A stretch of DNA of 64,000 nucleotides from JAXGXT01 sp040772665 (GTDB lineage: Bacteria; Bacillota; Clostridia; Lachnospirales; Anaerotignaceae). Under the pieces are notes generated by a model. That model was not told where the DNA came from, searched no databases, and saw only the letters and a program-made list of their open reading frames with translations. Positions 44,483 through 52,400 of this stretch are shown here, piece after piece; within the stretch, counting starts at the first letter, position 1; each line of letters begins with the position of its first letter. Position numbers and translations under genes: made by a program. The stretch spans positions 248,001 through 312,000 of the forward strand of contig JAXGXT010000002.1 in NCBI GenBank assembly GCA_040772665.1, in the 5' to 3' direction.

Positions 44483-45109
44483 GTGTATAGTGAATTTAGC
44501 GGATTAAAGGATGAAGAAATTATTTCCCTTGTAAGGACCGGAGATTTAATGGCTCAGGAGTATGTTATGAACAAATATAAAACTCTTGTTAAAAGCCGTG
44601 CAAGAGCCTATTTTCTCATTGGTGCCGACAGAGAGGATATAATTCAAGAGGGGATGATTGGTCTTTATAAAGCTGTGAGAGATTATCAAAGCGACAAAAA
44701 TGCTTCATTTAAGAGTTTTGCCGAGCTTTGTATAAACAGGCAGATGATAACAGCCATAAAAACAGCGGGACGGCAAAAACATATTCCTCTAAACTCTTCC
44801 TTATCTTTAAACAGGCCGGTTTTTGATGAACAAGAAGACCAGACATATATGGATTTGCTTGAAAGCATTGAAGTTACAAGCCCTGAAGCCCTTTTTATAG
44901 GGCAGGAAGATAAAAACTTCATTGAAGAACATATTGCCACGGCATTAAGTAAATTTGAAAACAAGGTTTTATCTCTTTATCTACAAGGAAGAACATATGC
45001 TGAAATAGCCATGATTACAGAAAAACCTGAAAAGAGCATAGACAATGCCCTTCAAAGGGTAAAAAAGAAAATTGAGAGGTTTGTTGACAAACGGAAATTA
45101 GATAGTTGA
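44483..45109 (+). CDS. sigH: RNA polymerase sigma factor SigH
   Basis: This sigma-70-family factor drives early sporulation and stationary-phase genes. The 208 residues include region 2 (DREDIIQEGMIGLYKAVRDY, FKSFAELCINRQMITAIKTA) and region 4 (SKFENKVLSLYLQGRTYAEI, NALQRVKKKIERF). The position after cysE-cysS-mrnC-rlmB-yacP supports SigH and not another small sigma. It starts with GTG at 44483; the ribosome site is weak. The rpmG-secE-nusG genes that usually follow in Bacillus are replaced by an alcohol dehydrogenase gene. Confidence 0.93.
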   Translation: MYSEFSGLKDEEIISLVRTGDLMAQEYVMNKYKTLVKSRARAYFLIGADREDIIQEGMIGLYKAVRDYQSDKNASFKSFAELCINRQMITAIKTAGRQKHIPLNSSLSLNRPVFDEQEDQTYMDLLESIEVTSPEALFIGQEDKNFIEEHIATALSKFENKVLSLYLQGRTYAEIAMITEKPEKSIDNALQRVKKKIERFVDKRKLDS

Positions 45110-45121
45110 GGAGGGGTATCC

Positions 45122-46270
45122 ATGAAAAGTAACATATTTATATCACCTTTAAAAATTATTACTGAACGAGGCGGCATTTCAAATGTGGGCTTTTATTCAA
45201 AAGATCTTGGAAAAAAGGCGCTTATCTGTGTTGGGGGCAGTTCGGCAAGAAAATCGGGAAGCCTTGACAAGGCCATAACTTCACTTGCAAAAGAGGGAAT
45301 CGGACATGCTGTCTATGAGGGCATACCGTCTGACCCTGACATAGAATCTGTTTTAAAAGGTCTTGAAGTTTGTAAAAAAGAAGGCTGTGATTTTATTGTT
45401 GCCCTTGGCGGAGGCAGTGTAATTGATGCCGCAAAGGCAATCGGTCTTATTTTTAATAATGGCGGAGAGGTTTCGTATTATGAAAAAAATAAGCCTTCAA
45501 AAAGAATGCTTCCTATGATTGCCGTTCCCACAACGGCAGGAACTGCAAGTGAAGTTACAATGTATTCCATAATAACCGACAATTCTCAAAAAAGAAAAAT
45601 GGTGATTTCATGTGAAGAAATTTTGCCTGACATTGCTCTTCTTGATGCAGAGCTTACAATTTCCACCCCACCGTCGGTTGCCGCCGCAACGGGAATGGAT
45701 GCTCTTACACATGCCATAGAATCTTATATATCCGACAGGGCAACACCCACAACAAGATTGTTTGCACTAAAAGCCATTGAAATGATTATGGGAAGCATTC
45801 ATTGTGCCGTTTATAACCCTAAAAACATTGATGCAAAGGAAAATATGATAGTGGCGCAGATGTATGCGGGAATGGCTTTTTCCAACACTTCAACCGCCCT
45901 TGTTCATTCCATGAGCAGACCTCTTGGTGTTCATTTCGGAGTTCCTCACGGAGAGGGCAATGCTGTCCTTTTATCAACTGTTATGGAATTTAACATGCCT
46001 ACTTGCGTAGAGGAGTTCTCTCAAATTGCAAAGGCTGCTGGTCTTGAGCCTGCGACAGGCGGCAAGGTTGGCTATGCAGATGCTTTTTTATGTGAACTTA
46101 GAAGAATACACGAAAATCTGCCTTTAAGGAAAGATTTAAAGGATTTAAATATAACTGAAAAAGATTTGGATGAAATGGGACAGGTTGCACTTGCTTCAGG
46201 AAGTACAGGTGTAAATCCAAGAAAACCGTCTTTATCAGAAATAAAGGAACTTTTTAAAAAGCTTATGTAA
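45122..46270 (+). CDS. Iron-containing alcohol dehydrogenase
   Basis: A 382-residue group III dehydrogenase. It has the NAD(P)-binding GGGSVIDAAKAIG (about residues 98-110), VPTTAGTASEVTMYS, and the metal-binding stretch AATGMDALTHAIESYIS. HSMSRPLGVHFGVPHGEGNA contributes His ligands. Such enzymes reduce aldehydes to alcohols (ethanol, butanol, 1,3-propanediol types); the substrate is not predictable. It starts 12 bp after sigH behind GAGGAGGGG, so it is co-transcribed with it, an unusual neighbour. Confidence 0.92.
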   Translation: MKSNIFISPLKIITERGGISNVGFYSKDLGKKALICVGGSSARKSGSLDKAITSLAKEGIGHAVYEGIPSDPDIESVLKGLEVCKKEGCDFIVALGGGSVIDAAKAIGLIFNNGGEVSYYEKNKPSKRMLPMIAVPTTAGTASEVTMYSIITDNSQKRKMVISCEEILPDIALLDAELTISTPPSVAAATGMDALTHAIESYISDRATPTTRLFALKAIEMIMGSIHCAVYNPKNIDAKENMIVAQMYAGMAFSNTSTALVHSMSRPLGVHFGVPHGEGNAVLLSTVMEFNMPTCVEEFSQIAKAAGLEPATGGKVGYADAFLCELRRIHENLPLRKDLKDLNITEKDLDEMGQVALASGSTGVNPRKPSLSEIKELFKKLM

Positions 46271-46286
46271 TTTAAAAGGCTAAGTA

Positions 46287-46315
46287 TTGACAAAGAAAAT
46301 TTTGTTATATATAAT
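46287..46315 (+). promoter_or_regulatory. Consensus promoter of tRNA-Thr
   Basis: TTGACA (46287-46292), a 17-bp spacer and TATAAT (46310-46315): a perfect sigma-A promoter, as expected for a stable RNA gene. Confidence 0.85.
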
Positions 46316-46317
46316 AT

Positions 46318-46355
46318 AAACTGTTCTCTGCTTAAAAGAAGTGGAGAACAGTTTT
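46318..46355 (+). terminator. Hairpin between alcohol dehydrogenase and tRNA-Thr
   Basis: AAACTGTTCTC (46318-46328) and GAGAACAGTTT (46344-46354) form a perfect 11-bp stem with a short T-run. It may end the sigH-adh transcript, but the tRNA promoter fires at about 46322, so the same hairpin would also lie in the 5' leader of the tRNA precursor. Confidence 0.55.
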
Positions 46356-46374
46356 ATGAAAACATATAATTTAT

Positions 46375-46447
46375 GCTGATATGGCTCAGTAGGTAGAGCG
46401 TCGCCTTGGTAAGGCGGAGGCCACGGGTTCGAATCCCGTTATCAGCT
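46375..46447 (+). tRNA. tRNA-Thr (anticodon GGT)
   Basis: The 7-bp acceptor stem is GCTGATA/TATCAGC, the D-arm is GGCTCAGTAGGTAGAGC, and the anticodon loop TTGGTAA has GGT at 46408-46410. The T-arm is CGGGTTCGAATCCCG. The discriminator base is T and CCA is not encoded. Confidence 0.97.
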
Positions 46448-46452
46448 TTTTT

Positions 46453-46477
46453 AAACATCCTGAACAGGGTGTTTTTT
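46453..46477 (+). terminator. Terminator of tRNA-Thr
   Basis: AAACATCCTG, loop AA, CAGGGTGTTT, then TTT. Confidence 0.75.
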
Positions 46478-46562
46478 AATATAAATTAAACAGATTTAGT
46501 TGCCTTATTGATTGTACTAACTAATCATGATAAGATTAAAAATACCTTTATTATTATAGGCG

Positions 46563-47501
46563 GTGATTATTATTTACATAGTTTTTTTAAACCAGATGAT
46601 TGTTTTGTTTCTTATAATGATTTTTGGCGCATGGGCATATAAAATTAATACTATTGATGACAATGCTTCAAAAAAGATTTCAGCTTTAATTCTTAATTTT
46701 ACAAACCCTGCAATGATACTTTCCAGTGTTTTAATAGAAGAAAGAGCAGGCTCGCTTTCCACAATAGGCTTTATTGCCCTTATTGCTATAAGCTGCTATG
46801 TTTTTGGCATTTTGCTTGGGCGTATAATGCCTAAACTTCTTAAAGTTCCTAAGGAGGAGCATATTTTTTATAATGCAATGACAGTGTTTTCTAATTACGG
46901 ATATATGGGAATACCTATTGTTGCAGCTATTTATGGAAGTGAATACATATTATATTGTTCTGTTTTTGTGTTTTTTAATAACATTATGGTATACACATAC
47001 GGTGTTTATCTTTTCGCAAAGGCGGCAAATGTAAATAACCAAAAAATAGACTTTAAAAGTATGCTTTTAAATCCCGGTGTAATAGCAAGTTTTGTTTCAC
47101 TTTTAATTTATGTGACAAATATGAAATTTCCTCCTTTTTTTGGCAAAACCGCTTCTATGATGGGGGACATGACAGGGCCTCTTTCCATGATTGTTATTGG
47201 TGTTTCCTTGGCAAAAACAAAAATAAGCAAAGTTTTTGCATCTGCAAGGCTATGGATTTTTTCAGCGATAAGGCTTGTTTTTGTGCCTGTTGTTTTAAGC
47301 TTTTTATATCGGATTTTTATAAAAGATGTTCATGTTTTTTCAATATTAATTGTAATGCTTTCTATGCCTGTTGGAAGCATAACAATTATTTTTGCAAATA
47401 AATATGGCATTGAAAGCTCACTTGTTTCAGGAGGGCTTTTGCTTACAACCATTTTATCTGTTTTAACAGTGCCTTTTGTAATTTTTTTAACAGGAATATA
47501 A
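46563..47501 (+). CDS. AEC-family (auxin efflux carrier) transporter
   Basis: A 312-residue membrane protein with about ten helices in two halves, typical of the AEC family that exports organic anions or malate-like acids in bacteria. Family positions include SALILNFTNPAMILSSVL, the FSNYGYMGIPIVAAIYG helix, MTGPLSMIVIGVSLAK, and MLSMPVGSITIIFANKYG. The start is uncertain: GTG at 46563 has only a poor GGCGG upstream, and ATG at 46596 is possible. The substrate is unknown. It lies alone between the tRNA terminator and a long AT-rich gap. Confidence 0.85.
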   Translation: MIIIYIVFLNQMIVLFLIMIFGAWAYKINTIDDNASKKISALILNFTNPAMILSSVLIEERAGSLSTIGFIALIAISCYVFGILLGRIMPKLLKVPKEEHIFYNAMTVFSNYGYMGIPIVAAIYGSEYILYCSVFVFFNNIMVYTYGVYLFAKAANVNNQKIDFKSMLLNPGVIASFVSLLIYVTNMKFPPFFGKTASMMGDMTGPLSMIVIGVSLAKTKISKVFASARLWIFSAIRLVFVPVVLSFLYRIFIKDVHVFSILIVMLSMPVGSITIIFANKYGIESSLVSGGLLLTTILSVLTVPFVIFLTGI

Positions 47502-47972
47502 TTAATTTATTATAAGAACAGCTCTTTGACAAATGTCAAAATTAAAAAAACAATTTAAATATAAATGCTTATAAAAAGCTTTAATATTAAAAAAAGTCGA
47601 TATAAAAAGTAGTTAAATTTTTAAATTAATAAAGCCGATTTTATGTGTATAATGATAAAAAATAGAAGTTGATACTAAAGAAATATTGAAGAAAATGAAG
47701 AACTTTGATATAATTCAAAAGGACTAAAGAAGTTGATTTTTTTTTGGCAAAAAAATAAATTAAACTAATTTTATAAATATTTTAATTTTTCAAAATTTAT
47801 TTTATTAATGCTTTAACCTTATAGGAATTTTTTTAACTTTTAAAGATAATAAAAGCACTGATATTTTATTTTTAAAAAAGTTTGTTCTGATTTATAATGA
47901 CGAAGATTACACAAGAAAAAGCTTTTATCAGCAATAATCTTGTTAAAAAAATTAAGTGGGTGATGATAATAA
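47502..47972 (+). other. 471-bp AT-rich intergenic region
   Basis: No gene or known RNA seen. Close to the AEC stop is a dyad TTTGAC-AAAT-GTCAAA (47525-47540), which has the TTGAC-N4-GTCAA form of a Crp/Fnr-type site, though no -10 box sits at the expected distance. The rest is A/T runs ahead of the HD-GYP gene. Confidence 0.4.
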
Positions 47973-48980
47973 ATGAGGTATTTACCAATCAGTTATATAG
48001 AAGAAAACAGCTTGCTGGCTATACCCCTATACGATGCTCACGGAAGAATATTTTTAAATGCAAATGTCCCTTTAAAACGTTTTTATTTAGATAAGCTTGT
48101 TTATCTTGGCTATCCCGGTGCATATATATATGACAATATATCAAAAGGTGTGGTGGTAAAAGAGCTTCTTTCGGAAGAAATTAGAAAAGATGCAATCGGA
48201 GCTTTGAAGACCTTAAATTTAGATGCATGTAGACTATTGGCTCATTCAATTGTTGATGAACTTATAATAAAGTCGGATATTTCTGTTGATATGGTTAATG
48301 TGGCATCCTTTGATAACTATACATATATACATTCCATAAATGTTGCTGTGCTTGCTGTAATTGTGGGAATGGGTTCTGGGTTAAGTGACGAACAGCTTCA
48401 AAAGCTTTCTGAGGCTGCACTCCTTCATGATATAGGAAAAACAACAATAGACATAGAAGTTTTAAATAAAAAGGGAAATCTAAGTGAAGAAGAAATGGAA
48501 ATTATGCGTTCCCATGTTATTGAAGGATACAAAATGGTAAAGGATAACAATTCCATATCTGCAGTTGTTAAAAATGCTATTTACAGCCACCATGAAAACG
48601 AGGATGGAACAGGATATCCTCAAGGGCTTTTAGGCAAGAAGATACATATATTTTCAAAAATTATCCACGTTTGTGATGTTTATGATGCTTTAGTTACAAA
48701 AAGAGCTTATAAGGATGCAATAAATCCTGCGGAAGCTCTTGAATATTTAATGTCTAAGTGCTGGATGATGTTTGATATTAAATATGTAAAGAAGCTTATG
48801 GAATATGTTTCTCCATATCCAACAGGTGTTACAGTTGGACTTTCAAATGGAAAAAATGCAGTTGTTATTGCACAAAACAGTGAAAATAAAATAAGGCCTA
48901 AAGTTATAGTTATAGATACAAGAGAAGAAATTGATTTAATGAAGGTTTTAAATTTAACAATTACGAAAATACTCACATAG
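47973..48980 (+). CDS. HD-GYP domain cyclic di-GMP phosphodiesterase
   Basis: The 335 residues comprise an N-terminal DUF3391-like part (about 1-100) and a complete HD-GYP domain. Visible are HSINVAVLAVIVG, AALLHDIGKTTI (HD pair near residue 150), GNLSEEEMEIMRSHVIEGYK, AIYSHHENEDGTGYPQGL (HHE and the GYP motif), and HVCDVYDALVTKRAYK. HD-GYP enzymes hydrolyse cyclic di-GMP to GMP with a di- or tri-metal site. All ligands appear present. ATG lies about 10 nt after TGGGTGA, a weak site. Confidence 0.92.
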   Translation: MRYLPISYIEENSLLAIPLYDAHGRIFLNANVPLKRFYLDKLVYLGYPGAYIYDNISKGVVVKELLSEEIRKDAIGALKTLNLDACRLLAHSIVDELIIKSDISVDMVNVASFDNYTYIHSINVAVLAVIVGMGSGLSDEQLQKLSEAALLHDIGKTTIDIEVLNKKGNLSEEEMEIMRSHVIEGYKMVKDNNSISAVVKNAIYSHHENEDGTGYPQGLLGKKIHIFSKIIHVCDVYDALVTKRAYKDAINPAEALEYLMSKCWMMFDIKYVKKLMEYVSPYPTGVTVGLSNGKNAVVIAQNSENKIRPKVIVIDTREEIDLMKVLNLTITKILT

Positions 48981-49075
48981 AAAAAATTATAACAATAAAG
49001 GCGGCTCTTATAAAAAAAAGATGCTGCTTTATTTTTATTAAACTTTAATTTAAAAAAGATAAACAGCTTGTTTTG

Positions 49076-49104
49076 TTGACTTAAGCAAACATTTTCTGTA
49101 CAAT
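49076..49104 (+). promoter_or_regulatory. Promoter of the DUF1538-PII operon
   Basis: TTGACT (49076-49081), a 17-bp spacer and TACAAT (49099-49104), 81 bp before the start codon. Confidence 0.7.
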
Positions 49105-49184
49105 TATTCTGTATAAACTTTATTATGAAAGGAGTTGCACAGTTTAACGATGATATAAATTAAAAAGGAAAGGAAGATAATCAT

Positions 49185-50678
49185 TTGAGTGTAATTTTAT
49201 CTAAACTAAAAGAGGTTATGTATTCTGTACTGCCAATTACCCTAATAGTAGTTTTGTTGAATTTTACTATTACTCCCTTTGAAACAGATGTGTTTATAAG
49301 ATTTCTTGTTGGAGCAGTTTTGGTGATTGTGGGACTTACGATTTTTTTAATTGGAGTAGATGTAGGAATTATTCCTGTTGGAAAGACAATGGGAACAGGA
49401 ATTGTAAAAACTAATAAAGCTTGGATTGTTATTGTGGCAGGTTTAGTGCTTGGTTTTTTCATTGCAATTGCAGAACCTGATTTACACATAGTTGCACAGC
49501 AAGTAGATATGGTTTCGGCAGGACTTATTACAAAAAACAGTATATTAATTACTGTTTCCATTGGAATTGCCATAACCCTTGCCATCGGTCTTATTAGAAT
49601 CGTATATAATTTTCCCTTAAACAAAATGTTTGTAATTATATATGGAACCATTTTCTTTGTTTCAGCATTTGCCTCTCCTGAATTTATGGCAATATCTTTT
49701 GATGCTGCTGCTGCAACAACAGGGGCTTTAGTTGTTCCTTTTATGCTTGCTCTTGCCGCAGGAGTATCAAAGCTTAAAAAAGACAGTATTTCTTCTGAAG
49801 AAGATAGTTTCGGGCTTGTTACAATAGCCTCTACAGGAGCAATTATAACAGTTATGTTATTAAGTATTTTCTCTGATACAACTGAGATTGTAGGTTCTCT
49901 TGAAAGCAGTGAAGAAATATATCTATCTGTAATGTCACCTTTTATACAAAAACTTCCCGTAATATCCTTTGAAGTAATTTTGGCGCTGCTGCCAATACTT
50001 ATTCTTTTTCTCTTATTCCAAAAAATTTCTTTTAAATTATCACGAACTAAGTTGAGAAAAATCTTATTCGGACTTTTATTTACACTTATTGGTCTTGTTT
50101 TATTTTTGTTGGGAGTTAATGCCGGCTTTATGAAAGTAGGAACTGTTATAGGGTTTAAACTTGCTTCCATGGACAGCAATGTATATATTATTGTTGCCGC
50201 TTTTGTTCTCGGTATGGTTACAATACTTGCTGAGCCTGCGGTTTATGTTTTAGTTCATCAAATTGAAGAAGTTACAAGCGGTTATGTGAAAAAAAGTGTT
50301 GTAATAGTTACTTTAGCCATAGGCGTTGCTTTAGCCGTAATGGGAACTGTTATAAAAATATTAGTGCCGCAGATACAGCTTTGGCACTTTTTGCTGCCGG
50401 GGTATGTTATATCAATAATAATGTCCTTTTATGTTCCTAAGCTTTTTGTGGGAATGGCATTTGACTCGGGCGGTGTTGCATCAGGGCCTATGACAGCAAC
50501 TTTTGTTTTGGCTTTTGCTCAAGGGGTTGCAGAAGCTGTTGATGGGGCTAATGTTTTACTTGACGGTTTTGGAGTTATTGCAATGGTTGCCATGACTCCT
50601 GTAATAGCCTTGCAAATTTTAGGTTTTATATTTAAAATGAAATCAAGAAAGGAGGGTATTAACATAGATGACAAATAA
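49185..50678 (+). CDS. DUF1538 membrane protein, internally duplicated
   Basis: A 497-residue protein with about twelve membrane helices. The two halves repeat the same pattern: IGVDVGIIPVG, AEPDLHIVAQQVDMVSAG (96-113) and SFDAAAATTGALVVPFMLAL (171-190). In the second half these are LGVNAGFMKVG, AEPAVYVLVHQIEEVTSG (349-366) and AFDSGGVASGPMTATFVLAF (425-444). This is the DUF1538 family, probably a transporter or channel with inverted or direct pseudo-symmetry; its substrate is not known to me. The start is TTG after AAGGAAG. The next gene, a PII-like protein, overlaps by 11 bp, which suggests direct nucleotide- or metabolite-gated control as in AmtB-GlnK (inference). Confidence 0.85.
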   Translation: MSVILSKLKEVMYSVLPITLIVVLLNFTITPFETDVFIRFLVGAVLVIVGLTIFLIGVDVGIIPVGKTMGTGIVKTNKAWIVIVAGLVLGFFIAIAEPDLHIVAQQVDMVSAGLITKNSILITVSIGIAITLAIGLIRIVYNFPLNKMFVIIYGTIFFVSAFASPEFMAISFDAAAATTGALVVPFMLALAAGVSKLKKDSISSEEDSFGLVTIASTGAIITVMLLSIFSDTTEIVGSLESSEEIYLSVMSPFIQKLPVISFEVILALLPILILFLLFQKISFKLSRTKLRKILFGLLFTLIGLVLFLLGVNAGFMKVGTVIGFKLASMDSNVYIIVAAFVLGMVTILAEPAVYVLVHQIEEVTSGYVKKSVVIVTLAIGVALAVMGTVIKILVPQIQLWHFLLPGYVISIIMSFYVPKLFVGMAFDSGGVASGPMTATFVLAFAQGVAEAVDGANVLLDGFGVIAMVAMTPVIALQILGFIFKMKSRKEGINIDDK

Positions 50679-51336
50679 AACGGAGAATATGGGCATTGAC
50701 TTGATATGTGTTATTGTGAACTTTGGTATGGGGAGTAAAATTCTTAAGTTTGCTAAAAAACAAGGCATATCAGGAGGAACAATTGCCCTCGGCAAAGGAA
50801 CTGCAGGCAATAAGTTTTGGGAATATATCGGGCTTTCGGACATACGTAAAGAGATAATATTTTTAGCTGCCTACAAAGATACTTCTGTCCATGCTTTAGA
50901 GGAAATCAATAAGGAGTTTGAGATTTCTAAACCTAATCATGGAATTATGTTCACAACCTCAATAAGCAATCTTGTGGGAACAAGAAGTATAAAGCATGGG
51001 GATAATAATTATGAAGGCGGTGAAGATAACATTATGTATAATTTAATCACAGCTATTGTTTTAAAAGGTAAGGCGGAGGACGTTGTTACAGCTGCTGAAA
51101 AGGCAGGGTCAAAAGGAGGAACAATAGTTAACGCAAGGGGTTCAAGCGTTAATGAAACAAGCAAATTGTTTTCAATGGAGATTGAGCCTGAAAAGGAAAT
51201 CGTTATAATCCTTTCAGAGGTTGATCAAACGGATGCAATTGTTTCATCAATAAGAGAAAGCTTAAAAATTGACCAGCCTGGAAATGGCATTGTATATGTG
51301 CAGGATGTTTATAAAACATATGGGATTTTTAAATAA
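50668..51336 (+). CDS. Tandem PII-like signalling protein
   Basis: The 222 residues form two PII-like ferredoxin folds in a row. The first half has LICVIVNFGMGSKILKFAKK, GISGGTIALGKGTA and PNHGIMFTTSISNLVG (88-104). The second half, from residue 123, has LITAIVLKGKAEDVVTAAEK, GSKGGTIVNARGSS and PGNGIVYVQDVYKTYGI (204-220). Each half keeps the GGTI strand and the C-terminal PxxGI loop of the PII superfamily. The Tyr of the classical GlnB uridylylation site is not evident. The gene overlaps the DUF1538 gene, so the pair is translationally coupled. Ligand unknown. Confidence 0.8.
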   Translation: MTNKTENMGIDLICVIVNFGMGSKILKFAKKQGISGGTIALGKGTAGNKFWEYIGLSDIRKEIIFLAAYKDTSVHALEEINKEFEISKPNHGIMFTTSISNLVGTRSIKHGDNNYEGGEDNIMYNLITAIVLKGKAEDVVTAAEKAGSKGGTIVNARGSSVNETSKLFSMEIEPEKEIVIILSEVDQTDAIVSSIRESLKIDQPGNGIVYVQDVYKTYGIFK

Positions 51337-51396
51337 TATACTTATTTAAACTAATTCGTCATTGCGTTATAAAGAGTTTAATTTTAAGAGCATACC

Positions 51397-51428
51397 AAAA
51401 CCGTCTGATATAAAAATCAGACGGTTTT
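51397..51428 (+). terminator. Terminator of the DUF1538-PII operon
   Basis: AAAACCGTCTGAT and its perfect 13-bp complement around ATAAAA; the right arm ends in TTTT. Confidence 0.85.
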
Positions 51429-51621
51429 AACGTTTTCAAAATTTAAGATTAGTTTCATCACATCTTTAAAAGAGCAGTGATTTGTGAAATAGATTTATGG
51501 TTAATTATTGGATGAAAATTGTAATAACCTCTTTTGATTTTATTAAAAATGTGGTATGCTACTCTTATAGATGTAATTTTTTTTAAAAACATTAAAAAAT
51601 AAAAATTTAAAAAGATTAAAA

Positions 51622-52287
51622 TTAATTACGTTTTAAAAAGAAGTTGTTTTTTTCAAATTCAATTATATTTTCATCTTTAAGCTTAGAAAGTTCGTTTGAC
51701 ATTGCACTTCTGTCAACTGATAAATAATCAGCAAGCTGCTGCCTGTTAAAGGGTATTTCAAAAGAAGAACTTTCGTTTTTAATTGATTGTTCTGAAAGAT
51801 ATGACAAAAGCTTTTCTCTTGTTGTTCTTTTTGTTATATGCTCAATCTTTTTTGTAAGAGTAAGGTTTTTTTGTGCCATTATAATAAGCAGGTTTTGTAT
51901 AAGGTTTGTGTGAAACTGGCAAGCTGAAGAGCATATGTTCATTATTTTTGAAATGTTAATAAACATTACTTGAGATTTTTTTGAAGCAATAACGCTTACC
52001 CCCATAGGCTCATTAGCCAAAGAGGCATAAGTTTCTCCAAAGATTTGCCCTGGGCAGACTTCGGAAATTATTGTTCTGTTGCCCCAAAAGTCGTCTTTAA
52101 GTATATGCACTGTGCCATCAAGAACCATGCCTACAGAAGAAATTATTTCTCCTGCTTCAAAAATATACTCTTCTTTTGAATATGTTTTTATTCTGGCATC
52201 CAAACATTCAAGCATTGCGGCAGTGTTTTCTTGGGTCGTGTTTCTAAAAAGAACGGAGTTTTGTATTATATCAGAATAATTTTTCAT
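51622..52287 (-). CDS. Crp/Fnr-family transcriptional regulator
   Basis: The 221 residues comprise a cyclic-nucleotide-binding-type beta-barrel (about 20-120; YIFEAGEIISSVGMVLDGTV, GQIFGETYASLA) and a C-terminal winged helix (about 150-218; FNRQQLADYLSVDRSAMSNE, LSKLKDENII). There is no N-terminal Cys cluster as in Fnr, so any redox or NO sensing would use another cofactor. It is divergent from ferredoxin-hcp, the arrangement of HcpR-like regulators of hybrid cluster protein. A dyad in the shared 113-bp region sits at the class II activator position for the hcp operon. ATG follows AAAGGA. Confidence 0.9.
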   Translation of the reverse strand: MKNYSDIIQNSVLFRNTTQENTAAMLECLDARIKTYSKEEYIFEAGEIISSVGMVLDGTVHILKDDFWGNRTIISEVCPGQIFGETYASLANEPMGVSVIASKKSQVMFINISKIMNICSSACQFHTNLIQNLLIIMAQKNLTLTKKIEHITKRTTREKLLSYLSEQSIKNESSSFEIPFNRQQLADYLSVDRSAMSNELSKLKDENIIEFEKNNFFLKRN

Positions 52288-52302
52288 ATTTCAATCCTTT
52301 AC

Positions 52303-52316
52303 GTTGTAAAAACAAC
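52303..52316. promoter_or_regulatory. Crp/Fnr-type operator of the ferredoxin-hcp operon
   Basis: A perfect dyad GTTGT-AAAA-ACAAC, centred at 52309.5, exactly 29.5 bp before the first base of the -10 box (52339). This is the same distance as at 23526. Confidence 0.6.
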
Positions 52317-52338
52317 AGCATTTTAATTTTATTTATAT

Positions 52339-52344
52339 TATAAT
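52339..52344 (+). promoter_or_regulatory. -10 box of the ferredoxin-hcp operon
   Basis: TATAAT; the -35 region is occupied by the dyad at 52303-52316 and no -35 hexamer is evident. Confidence 0.6.
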
Positions 52345-52400
52345 CACATTGTAAAGAAAATAAAAGGCTAATTTAATATATTTTTAGACGGAGGTTAAAA

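Noticed and set aside
49181..50179. 332-residue open frame on the minus strand
   Set aside because: It lies opposite the DUF1538 gene; the Pro/Thr/Ile-rich content is what the antisense of a hydrophobic membrane gene gives.
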